23,968 nt of DNA from an uncultured Dorea sp. Lineage in GTDB: Bacteria; Bacillota; Clostridia; Lachnospirales; Lachnospiraceae. The stretch is from positions 1 to 23,968 of the forward strand of contig CAKRAT010000034.1 of NCBI GenBank assembly GCA_934295165.1, written 5' to 3'. Positions 8,149-15,017 of the stretch are shown here, piece after piece (the stretch's first letter is position 1; each line of letters starts with the position of its first letter). The notes below the pieces were generated by a model. That model had not been told where the DNA came from and did no database searches. It was given only the letters and a program-made list of their open reading frames with translations. The position numbers were made by a program, and so were the translations under genes.

Positions 8149-8211
8149 TTTGTCCTGTATGCTGTAAGAGATATGTGAAAGTTCTGATACGAAATGGACA
8201 CAATTATGAAC

Positions 8212-8217
8212 AAGGAG
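8212..8217 (+). promoter_or_regulatory. Ribosome binding site deciding the ATPase start
   Basis: AAGGAG lies 9 nt before ATG 8227. It falls inside the longer frame that begins at ATG 8194, so 8227 is the better start. Confidence 0.75.
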
Positions 8218-8226
8218 AAACGACTT

Positions 8227-8901
8227 ATGGAAATGATAAAAGCAGCAGGATTAAAGAAATATTATGTGACAGATAATTACGAAGTCCATGCACTGGACGG
8301 AGTGAGTCTGTCTGTAGAAGAAGGGGAATTCCTCGCGGTTATCGGTACATCAGGAAGCGGGAAGACGACATTACTTCAGATACTTGGCGGTCTGGATGAA
8401 CCAACTGCAGGTGGAGTCTGGATACGCGGCAACAGTCTGAAAGACATGACGGAAGATGAACGCACAATATTCAGGAGAAGGAATATCGGATTCGTATTTC
8501 AACAGTATAATCTGATCCCTGTTATCAATGTATATGAGAATATCGTACTTCCGCTCAGACTGGACGGTGCAGAGATTGATGAAAAATTGCTGGAAGATAT
8601 CGTCAGAACGTTAAAAATCGGAGAAAAGTTAGAGAATCTCCCGGAAGAACTGTCCGGCGGACAACAACAACGAGTGGCAATCGCAAGGGCGTTAATGGTA
8701 AAGCCGGCAGTACTTTTGTGCGACGAGCCAACAGGAAATCTGGACTCTGTTACAAGTATGGAAGTAATTTCATTGTTAAAGACTTGTGCCGCAAGATTCC
8801 ACCAGACGGTGATTGTTGTGACTCATCAGGAAGCAATCGCACAGATGGCAGACCGTATCCTGCGCGTAGAAGACGGGAAATTATACAATGCGGAGGTGTA
8901 A
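8227..8901 (+). CDS. ABC transporter ATP-binding protein (MacB/Bce/LolD class)
   Basis: 224 residues from ATG 8227. Visible are Walker A GTSGSGKTT (40-48), the Q-loop in FQQYNLIP, the signature LSGGQQQRVAIARAL, Walker B VLLCDEPTGNLD and the switch His in VVTHQEA. The EPTGNLDS continuation is typical of the MacB/LolD/BceA class, which pairs with FtsX-type permeases and couples ATP hydrolysis to mechanical work rather than simple transport. The stop codon lies 4 nt before the permease start, so the two proteins are surely partners. Confidence 0.96.
   Translation: MEMIKAAGLKKYYVTDNYEVHALDGVSLSVEEGEFLAVIGTSGSGKTTLLQILGGLDEPTAGGVWIRGNSLKDMTEDERTIFRRRNIGFVFQQYNLIPVINVYENIVLPLRLDGAEIDEKLLEDIVRTLKIGEKLENLPEELSGGQQQRVAIARALMVKPAVLLCDEPTGNLDSVTSMEVISLLKTCAARFHQTVIVVTHQEAIAQMADRILRVEDGKLYNAEV
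8892..8898 (+). promoter_or_regulatory. Ribosome binding site deciding the permease start
   Basis: GGAGGTG ends 7 nt before ATG 8906. It lies inside the longer frame starting at ATG 8888 and also overlaps the last codons of the ATPase, giving translational coupling. Confidence 0.8.
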
Positions 8902-8905
8902 TGAA

Positions 8906-11785
8906 ATGAATGGATTTACACCGAATAATAATACGAATGTGATCCGGCTGCTTTCAGAAGCAATCAGAAAATGTAATAAAGGCAGAAACCGGATTCTTAT
9001 GGGAGCAGTCGTTTTATGCATTCTTACACTGGCATTTGTCTTTGGTACGGCTTACGGGAAAATAAATGCAGAATATATGAAAAATATCCGGATGGATGGA
9101 ACAACGGCATCCTCTTACATAGAAGAGGGAACAAAGCAGCAATATGAAAAAGTCCGTTCCTTGGGATATGTAAAAGAAACTGGAAGAAGAATGAAAATGG
9201 GGGAAGCCGCAGAATCTGGAAAGAAAGAATCTATCTGTTCTATACAGGTACTGGATCAGACTGCATGGGAAAAGATGATGAAGCCCGCTTATACCGGTAT
9301 CCACGGAACATATCCGGAAAAACAACAGGAAATCATGCTTTCGGTAAAGACATTAAAAAAGCTTGGAATTGATAATCCGAAAAGAGGGATGAAGATGGCA
9401 CTTGATGTATCGATCAGCTTTTTTCAGACAGAAAAAGAAGAGTTCGAATTATCAGGCTGGTACAGTGCTTATACAGAAGGCAATGGAAGCAGCAAAGTAA
9501 TCGGATATGTGTCAGAAAAGAAACTGAAGGACTGGGGGTATGATATCGAAGAAGGTTCGGATATTCTGATCTGTCCGTCGAATGACATGGACTGGAAGGA
9601 GACAGAAGAAAAATTATACGAAGATGTACCGATGAAAGACAATTCCCAACAGATCATTGCGACAGATACGGCAAAGAACCGGGCAGTAAAAGAGATGACG
9701 GGAAGTTATGGAATGGCAGCAGTAGAGGCGGTTGTGATTATCTGTGGAATGTTTTTGCTTGTTTACAATGTGATGCAGATCTCCATGTCGGGTGATATCC
9801 GGCAGATGGCGCTGCTTCATACGATTGGTACAACGAAAAAGCAGATCCGTAAGATTTATATCCGGCAGATCATGCGGACGATAGTGCCGGGAGGTATTGC
9901 AGGCACAGGATTGTCGGTCCTGTTGCTGAGATATCTGATACCGGAACTATTGGGAAGGCAGTATCTGAATGGATATGGAGGTGCAGAAGAACTGCAGATT
10001 TTCCGTATGGAAATATTGCTGTTAGCGGTGGTATTCACGTTGCTGGTAATCCTGGGTGCATCGGAACAGGTGATCCGGCAGACGGTAAACAGAACCTGTA
10101 TAGAAGGAATGTATTATACGGAGCAGACGGGAAGAAAGAGATGGCATCGTGGAAGGTCAGATCAGGAAAAAGCTATTTTTAATTATTCAGGCGTTCGAAA
10201 GAAGACTCAAGGGAAAGGTCAAGCAGATAAAGGAGCAACCTTAAACAAGAAAAAAAGAAGTGAAACACAGGAACTGTGTTTTATGGCATGGAAGAACGTT
10301 ACAAGGTACAGGCAGAGATTTGTCATCACAGTCATTTCACTGTTTCTGGGAATAGAAATGTTTCTGATCGTTATGGTGATCACAGACGGAAGTGATTATG
10401 CCAATATCATCAATCAAAGACCGGATTTTCTGATCGCAGGAGCATTCAGCGAGTTTGCACAAAAAGAGGGAAGTGGAACAGAATATCAGACACAGACACC
10501 TGACCAGGATCCACTGAAATCAGAAGGGGACTATTTCGAACTTTTATATGACAATGACTATGATGAATTTTCACCGATATCTGAAAAGGTGCGGAAACAA
10601 TTATGGAACCTTGATGGTGTGAAGAAAAAAGAGTCTTACATAACAGAAGGAGCCTACATGCTTTCCACCATATCCAGAGACGGGATACGTCCACTGGAAA
10701 AGGATACTTATCTTGGGAAAAATGTGGAATATGCAGAAGAAAGCAGTGTTGATTATGACTCCGGGGCAAAGATGATTGAAGGCCTGGATGCCGATACCGT
10801 TCAGATTGTCAGCGAAAATGAGTTAAAAGCATTAAAAACATATGTAGAAAAGAACAAACTGAAAGTCGATATGGACAGTCTGGAAAATGGAACAGGAGTA
10901 ATGATCATTCATGATCATAAGCTGTCACAAAAGCAGGAAAAACAGGCAGAAAAAGCAGTGGGAGAAACGGTGTGTTTGTCTCCGTTAAAGAACAAAGAAG
11001 CATGTATCCGGTGGAATTCCATGACGGACAAAGAAAGAGACAAGGAAGATGAGAGAATAAAAGCAGAAACACCGTCTACACAATATACGTTAAGCGGCTA
11101 TCTGGATAATCAGGCAGATGGATTTCCTGAAATTCATCAGACATGGCATGGAGCAGAAGGAGATATCTATTATCTGGTCAGTGAAAAAGGATTTGAAAGA
11201 TTACCAACAGAGAAAAAGACTTTCTGCATGAAATTGAATGTAGAGAAGAAAAAAGAAAAGCAGGTCATGCATGAAATCCAGAAGATTCTTTCGGAAGAAA
11301 ATCAGCGGCGGAAAAGCAGTACACAGACAAGTCCGGACGGCGAAGGAGAAGCAGGGATTTTCTATATTGCCAGATCAGATCTTATGCAGAAAAGTGCAGA
11401 CTATATCCGCGGAAACAGGATTATATTCGGAAGTATCAGTATGATATTGTTGTGTGTCGGACTGGTTAATTATTTCAATATTGTATTTACGGGAATCGTG
11501 GACAGAAAAAAAGAGCTGGAGATTATGAGAAAGATTGGAATGACATACCGGCAGGAAAGAAAGCTGTTCCTGTTGGAAGGCAGCTATTATGTGCTGTTCA
11601 TTGCAGGTCTTGTGATGTCAGTTGGATCAATCGTGTTAAAGGGAATCGAAGTATATATGAAAAAACAGCTTTCTTATTTTACATTTCATTATCCGGTTGG
11701 ATGGATTATTGGAAGTATCGTAATTCTGGAAATATTGTGCGTTACAATTTGTAACCTACTTGTATTGAAAAAAATGAAAAAGTAG
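8906..11785 (+). CDS. Large FtsX-type ABC transporter permease
   Basis: 959 residues from ATG 8906. About eight transmembrane segments are visible. TM1 (about 30-51) is followed by an extracytoplasmic domain (about 52-265) and TM2-4 (about 267-388). After a Lys-rich cytoplasmic linker, TM5 (about 470-492) is followed by a second, larger extracytoplasmic domain (about 493-836) and TM6-8 (about 838-953). Each half carries the FtsX hallmark after its first re-entry: MALLHTIGTTKKQI and LEIMRKIGMTYRQ. This is a duplicated MacB-like layout rather than the single-domain, ten-TM BceB layout. With the flanking two-component system the likely role is sensing or removing membrane-active peptides or remodelling the envelope; the substrate is unknown. 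Confidence 0.92.
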   Translation: MNGFTPNNNTNVIRLLSEAIRKCNKGRNRILMGAVVLCILTLAFVFGTAYGKINAEYMKNIRMDGTTASSYIEEGTKQQYEKVRSLGYVKETGRRMKMGEAAESGKKESICSIQVLDQTAWEKMMKPAYTGIHGTYPEKQQEIMLSVKTLKKLGIDNPKRGMKMALDVSISFFQTEKEEFELSGWYSAYTEGNGSSKVIGYVSEKKLKDWGYDIEEGSDILICPSNDMDWKETEEKLYEDVPMKDNSQQIIATDTAKNRAVKEMTGSYGMAAVEAVVIICGMFLLVYNVMQISMSGDIRQMALLHTIGTTKKQIRKIYIRQIMRTIVPGGIAGTGLSVLLLRYLIPELLGRQYLNGYGGAEELQIFRMEILLLAVVFTLLVILGASEQVIRQTVNRTCIEGMYYTEQTGRKRWHRGRSDQEKAIFNYSGVRKKTQGKGQADKGATLNKKKRSETQELCFMAWKNVTRYRQRFVITVISLFLGIEMFLIVMVITDGSDYANIINQRPDFLIAGAFSEFAQKEGSGTEYQTQTPDQDPLKSEGDYFELLYDNDYDEFSPISEKVRKQLWNLDGVKKKESYITEGAYMLSTISRDGIRPLEKDTYLGKNVEYAEESSVDYDSGAKMIEGLDADTVQIVSENELKALKTYVEKNKLKVDMDSLENGTGVMIIHDHKLSQKQEKQAEKAVGETVCLSPLKNKEACIRWNSMTDKERDKEDERIKAETPSTQYTLSGYLDNQADGFPEIHQTWHGAEGDIYYLVSEKGFERLPTEKKTFCMKLNVEKKKEKQVMHEIQKILSEENQRRKSSTQTSPDGEGEAGIFYIARSDLMQKSADYIRGNRIIFGSISMILLCVGLVNYFNIVFTGIVDRKKELEIMRKIGMTYRQERKLFLLEGSYYVLFIAGLVMSVGSIVLKGIEVYMKKQLSYFTFHYPVGWIIGSIVILEILCVTICNLLVLKKMKK

Positions 11786-11812
11786 GTTAAAATATTAGCG
11801 GGTGATAGTATA

Positions 11813-12496
11813 ATGGAAATGAAAAATGTATATAAAAGTTTAAATGAACAAAAATTGTATTATGAGCAGGAGCTGATAAGAAAGAAAAATGTATTAAAAG
11901 ACACAAAAGAAGAAAGAAAAAACATTACAATTAAAAAGATTCATGGAGAATTATATTATTATGCACAGTGCAAAAGGGCGGGAAAAGTAAACAGTCAATA
12001 TTTAGGTCCTGTAATTCCGGGAACAATTGCGGATATAGAAGAAAAACAAAATAAAATAGAATGTCTGACAGAAGAAATCAAAGAATTAGAGTGGAATATT
12101 GAAAGCTTGGAAAAAATGATGGAGTGTTACAAAAAAAGGGAAAAAAAAGAACCTGTTATGAATGAGTTCTCTTTTGAAGTATACTGGAAAGATGAAATTA
12201 CAGCGAGAGTATATGTAAAGAAAAAGAAAGTGGTTGTATCACGTTATACAGAAAATCCGGGAAAACAATTATTCGCATCAAAAGAGATGACACGTTTTCA
12301 ATTGGGAAAAATTCTGGAAATGAGATGTTGGGAAAAAGGAAGGCCGGATATAAATGAAATTTTAAATCATCTGGGATTATCGGAATACAATCCTTATGAA
12401 ATAGTCAGAAAAACACATGGAGTAAGTTATAACGATTTTATCTGGTTTCGTTTTCCGGGAGAAAAATTGACCAGTAAAGATGTATTAGTAAGGTGA
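11813..12496 (+). CDS. Coiled-coil protein with a C-terminal module resembling the N-terminus of HipA-like kinases
   Basis: 227 residues, no signal or TM segment. Two charged coiled-coil stretches (about 5-40 and 72-112) flank GELYYYAQCKRAGKVNSQYL (46-65). That segment resembles a tyrosine-rich motif shared with DUF6788-like and some transposase-associated proteins. A basic beta-rich part follows (118-145). The tail (about 162-212) reads KILEMRCWEKGRPDINEIL, then LGL, then GVSYNDFIWF. By recall of the family, this parallels the segment preceding the kinase core in Firmicute HipA-like kinases, which has a form like R..P..R..v..lL..lGLs...GLSLNDsYW. The gene is A-rich, follows the permease by 27 nt and precedes the kinase gene by 4 nt. 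Its function is unknown; an adaptor or regulator of the kinase is my inference. Confidence 0.75.
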   Translation: MEMKNVYKSLNEQKLYYEQELIRKKNVLKDTKEERKNITIKKIHGELYYYAQCKRAGKVNSQYLGPVIPGTIADIEEKQNKIECLTEEIKELEWNIESLEKMMECYKKREKKEPVMNEFSFEVYWKDEITARVYVKKKKVVVSRYTENPGKQLFASKEMTRFQLGKILEMRCWEKGRPDINEILNHLGLSEYNPYEIVRKTHGVSYNDFIWFRFPGEKLTSKDVLVR

Positions 12497-12500
12497 GAAG

Positions 12501-13256
12501 ATGTTCAAAGAAGAAATTGGAAATGAGTTTATTGTGATTCAAGAGGGGGCCAGTGAGGGAACACAGATAAAGTACAGAAAAGATGGATTCTGGTATAAAA
12601 AGGACAACAGAGGACATGAAGGACGTGCGGAATATCTGGTATCAAAATTTATGGATTTTACGTCACTAAAAGCTTCGGAATATGTCACATATGAAGAGGG
12701 AACGATTAATGGAAGTTCTGGCTGCAGAAGCAGGAATTTCCTGACCGGAGAAGAAGAACTGATTACGTTTTACAGATTATATTACAATGAAGTAGGAAAA
12801 GATCTTTCAAAAGTAATCGGAAATATGGATACGATGGAAGAACGGATAGAATATGTTGTGTCATTTATACAAGAAAGCTGCGGATTAGATATACAAGAAT
12901 ATTTAAGTAAGATATTTACGTTGGATATGATTTGTCTGAATGAGGACCGGCATTTGAATAATCTTGCGATTATTATGAACGGAGATGAATTTACCCCGGC
13001 ACCTATTTTTGACAATGGAATTGCACTTTTGACAGCAAATCAGAGCGTAAATAGGCATTTTTCTATTGCAGATAATGTAAAAAGAGTTGTAGCCCGACCA
13101 TTTTCCGGTTCGCACGAAAAGATGATGGAATACTTTGGAAAAGGATTTTCTGTTGATGTGAATGCGGCTCTGGAATGGTTGGATACAGAGCCGCATTCGA
13201 TGGAACGTGATGTATTAAAATATCAGATTGAACGGTATAAAGATATTCTAAAGTAA
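12501..13256 (+). CDS. Short HipA-like Ser/Thr kinase domain protein
   Basis: 251 residues, far shorter than classical HipA (about 440) and close to stand-alone kinase cores. The catalytic signature is present: NEDRHLNN (147-154), matching the HipA DRHxxN loop (Asp149, Asn154), and the metal-binding IFDNG (169-173, Asp171), replacing DFG. A likely ATP-lysine lies in FWYKKDNRGHEG (30-41), and GHEGRAEYLVSKF resembles the family's Glu-helix. It lacks the HipA N-terminal subdomain, a counterpart of which appears at the end of the preceding protein. The start follows AAGGTGAG (12490-12497), which overlaps the stop codon of the upstream gene, so translation is coupled. Family members phosphorylate proteins and may be toxins (HipA, HipT) or effectors; the target here is unknown. 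No HipB-like helix-turn-helix antitoxin gene is adjacent. Confidence 0.78.
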   Translation: MFKEEIGNEFIVIQEGASEGTQIKYRKDGFWYKKDNRGHEGRAEYLVSKFMDFTSLKASEYVTYEEGTINGSSGCRSRNFLTGEEELITFYRLYYNEVGKDLSKVIGNMDTMEERIEYVVSFIQESCGLDIQEYLSKIFTLDMICLNEDRHLNNLAIIMNGDEFTPAPIFDNGIALLTANQSVNRHFSIADNVKRVVARPFSGSHEKMMEYFGKGFSVDVNAALEWLDTEPHSMERDVLKYQIERYKDILK

Positions 13257-13296
13257 TAAACATCCGAAAAAGTACTTTTTATGGAAGATTCGAAGT

Positions 13297-14082
13297 TTAA
13301 ATAAACAACTTCACCAGCCGCGTCTTATCCAGCACAAAAATCGATACATCCATAAAAAGATGTGCCAGCAGCGTACTGAGGATGACCCCGTTGGAAGTCA
13401 ACAGGAATCCGCAGTGGAATCCATACCAGCATACGATGGCAGAATAACCTCCCATCAGTACCAGAAGTGGCAAATTCTTTGCAACACCCTGCAGAGTTTC
13501 TTTGATATCTTCCAGTGTAGAATCAAAGTACAGGAAACGACCGACTGCCAGTGTGATAAAATACATGATCAGTGAATCATAGTTCGAATCATGATAGATG
13601 AACTTGATATACAATAAGATCAGAATAATATAAAAGGCAGAGATCAGCCGTACGGACGCCTTTTGTCTGGTTGGGATTGCCGTCAATGGGACGAACAGGA
13701 TATCGAACCAGTTTGTCATAAATACAGAAAATACCAGGAATAAAAGTAAGATAATGTTCTGGTATTTCTGCCAGTAAAAGGCGGCCTGCGGGATCCGCTC
13801 ATCAATAATATAATAAAGTGACAGGAACAAAAGTACCGAAGTACTGGAGAATACCATCTCATAAAAGCTTTCAATAAGCGAGATTTCTTTTACTTTATGT
13901 ATATGATTCAGTTTCCGGACTTGCCTTGGGGTCAGATCCTGTGTGTTGAGTTTAAAATGTTTCTTAAGCTTCGCTGCCAGAATAACGATTGCAAGCACCG
14001 CAATCAGACAGAGCAGGGAGACGAGCATAAAGCCTCCGGCATTCTTAAAGTTAAAATAATGGATCAGATAATATTGGAACAT
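13297..14082 (-). CDS. Polytopic membrane protein of unknown function
   Basis: 261 residues from the first ATG, with about seven hydrophobic segments and a basic cytoplasmic loop KLKKHFKLNTQDLTPRQVRK near the N-terminus. A second in-frame ATG at 14028 has GGAGG only 4 nt upstream (243 residues). The first ATG has an AGAAGG-like site with 8-nt spacing. Either may be used. The final segments (FLLTSNGVILSTLLAHLFMD) contain a late His/Asp pair inside a helix, but I see no motif that assigns a family. It stands alone, convergent to the kinase pair and divergent from tRNA-Arg. Confidence 0.8.
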   Translation of the reverse strand: MFQYYLIHYFNFKNAGGFMLVSLLCLIAVLAIVILAAKLKKHFKLNTQDLTPRQVRKLNHIHKVKEISLIESFYEMVFSSTSVLLFLSLYYIIDERIPQAAFYWQKYQNIILLLFLVFSVFMTNWFDILFVPLTAIPTRQKASVRLISAFYIILILLYIKFIYHDSNYDSLIMYFITLAVGRFLYFDSTLEDIKETLQGVAKNLPLLVLMGGYSAIVCWYGFHCGFLLTSNGVILSTLLAHLFMDVSIFVLDKTRLVKLFI

Positions 14083-14112
14083 ATTATACGCCTTCTTTGT
14101 TTTGAGATTGAT

Positions 14113-14155
14113 AAAAATATTTCGCTGCTGATGGTTACAGCGGCGGAATATTTTT
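14113..14155. other. Strong 18-bp hairpin in the leader of the membrane protein gene
   Basis: Positions 14113-14130 pair with 14138-14155 around a 7-nt loop, interrupted only by two G-U pairs. The centre is GC-rich and the ends are A5/T5 runs. It lies between the candidate minus-strand promoter (14166-14193) and the gene start (14082), so on the minus strand it is a 5' leader structure. It could be an attenuator, or a bidirectional terminator. Confidence 0.6.
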
Positions 14156-14165
14156 TCGGTTACCT

Positions 14166-14193
14166 ATTGTAGCACTTTGAAAAAATATTGCAA
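14166..14193 (-). promoter_or_regulatory. Candidate promoter of the minus-strand membrane protein gene
   Basis: On the minus strand TTGCAA (14193-14188) and TACAAT (14171-14166) are 16 nt apart. The predicted start, near 14159, falls immediately before the 18-bp hairpin. Confidence 0.5.
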
Positions 14194-14247
14194 ATGCAGC
14201 TGCATGAGACAGGAAAAATTTAAAACGAAAAAAAATCAAAAAAACTG

Positions 14248-14276
14248 TTGACATATCGAGAAGAGTGGTATATACT
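14248..14276 (+). promoter_or_regulatory. Promoter of tRNA-Arg
   Basis: A consensus TTGACA (14248-14253) and TATACT (14271-14276) are 17 nt apart, about 48 nt before the tRNA. Confidence 0.8.
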
Positions 14277-14324
14277 TAATTTCGTTGCTGAGGTACACAA
14301 CAAACCAAAGCAAATAAATAATAT

Positions 14325-14398
14325 GTGCGCGTAGCTCAGCTGGATAGAGCGTCTGGCTACGGACCAGAAGGTCGGGAGTTCGAATCTTCTCGCGCACG
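14325..14398 (+). tRNA. tRNA-Arg (anticodon ACG)
   Basis: The acceptor stem GTGCGCG (14325-14331) pairs with CGCGCAC (14391-14397). The D-arm reads AGCTCAGCTGGATAGAGC, and anticodon loop CTACGGA gives ACG at 14359-14361, decoding CGN after A34 deamination. The T-arm reads GAGTTCGAATCTTC. CCA is not encoded. Confidence 0.97.
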
Positions 14399-14404
14399 TA
14401 TGAG

Positions 14405-14442
14405 AAACCCTTGTTTGACAGTAGGTCGGATGAGGGTTTTTT
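14405..14442 (+). terminator. Terminator of tRNA-Arg
   Basis: AAACCCT (14405-14411) pairs with AGGGTTT (14433-14439) and runs into a T6 tract (14437-14442), directly after the tRNA. A further stem, ATCCATAGC against GCTGTGGAT, follows at about 14456-14481 without a T-run. Confidence 0.7.
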
Positions 14443-14488
14443 GCTGTGTAAAAATCCATAGCGTTATAAGAAGCTGTGGATCGCTGTA

Positions 14489-14517
14489 TTGACAGATTTC
14501 GGAAAAATATGTTAAGG
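14489..14517 (+). promoter_or_regulatory. Candidate promoter of the cobalamin-riboswitch transcript
   Basis: A perfect TTGACA (14489-14494) is followed after 17-18 nt by a poor -10 (TTAAGG/TAAGGT, 14512-14518). Transcription would begin about 25 nt before the aptamer. Confidence 0.5.
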
Positions 14518-14548
14518 TTACAGGGTAAAAATAAAATAAAGATTGTGT

Positions 14549-14720
14549 GAGGTGTCAGTCGGAATCATTTTAGTCAGAAATAATCCGACTGGTGAAAAGG
14601 GAAACAGGTGAGAATCCTGTACGAACTCGTCACCGTATTTTGCGAGCCGAAGCTATATACCACTGGGATGACCGGGAAGGGAGCTTAAGCGTCAGAGCAA
14701 TAAGCCGGGAGACCTGCCTT
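14549..14720 (+). ncRNA. Cobalamin riboswitch aptamer
   Basis: The hallmark 3' block AAGCCGGGAGACCTGCC (14702-14718) and the B12-box-like core are present; the core starts as GGGAAACAGGTGAGAATCC (14600-14618) and continues to CGTCACCG. AGGT (14550-14553) can close the P1 helix with ACCT (14712-14715). AGTCGGA and TCCGACT flank a side stem at about 14557-14591. The next gene encodes a CbiK-type protein, a classical cobalamin-regulon function, which independently supports the call. The class is usually an OFF switch responding to adenosyl- or other cobalamins. Confidence 0.85.
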
Positions 14721-15017
14721 TCGCAGTACAGGAATGAAAAGTTCAGGCCACGAGAAATTGGCAGTACGAAATGGAGCACAGAACTGTATGTGATATGTGA
14801 ATATGGTATAATACAGTTTTATTTTCGTTGTCTTCGTTTTCTGGCGGAGGCTTTTTTATTGCCATACTTTCGAAAGGAGCTGCCAGAAGCAGATTCTGTA
14901 GCCATCAAAGTATGCAAAAGAAGAAAAGCAGCCGGAAAGCTATAAGAAGAACAATGAAAGTGGCAGAGTTTTTTGTATCTCGTGTATTGACAATCGGAAA
15001 ATCAGGAGGTAAAAGAA
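14721..15017 (+). promoter_or_regulatory. Long leader/expression platform between riboswitch and CbiK-like gene
   Basis: 297 nt without a credible gene; an open frame across the aptamer reads structured RNA and is not a protein. It contains an extended -10 element TGGTATAAT (14804-14812) without a clear -35, and a T6 run at 14852-14857 preceded by GGCGGAGGC. It also contains a possible stem in which CTGGCGG (about 14841-14847) meets CTGCCAG. The gene's AGGAGGT site is at 15004-15010. I cannot identify the ON/OFF pairing with certainty. Confidence 0.45.

Noticed and set aside
11753..11788. AACCTACTT/AAGTAGGTT inverted repeat at the end of the permease gene, considered as a terminator
   Set aside because: It has a 9-bp, AT-rich stem with an 18-nt loop and no T-run; the following gene lies only 27 nt after the stop, so read-through is expected.
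12490..12510. The split of the HipA-like unit as a sequencing frameshift
   Set aside because: The second gene has its own ribosome site and ATG, and the first frame continues past its stop for only a few codons. A natural gene boundary is more likely, although only comparison with relatives can settle it.
14325..14398. tRNA-Arg as an integration site for a mobile island
   Set aside because: No integrase gene and no repeated tRNA 3' segment was found on either side within the window.
14592..14945. 117-residue open frame across the riboswitch region
   Set aside because: It reads the conserved aptamer core and expression platform, has no ribosome site of note and no recognisable domain.
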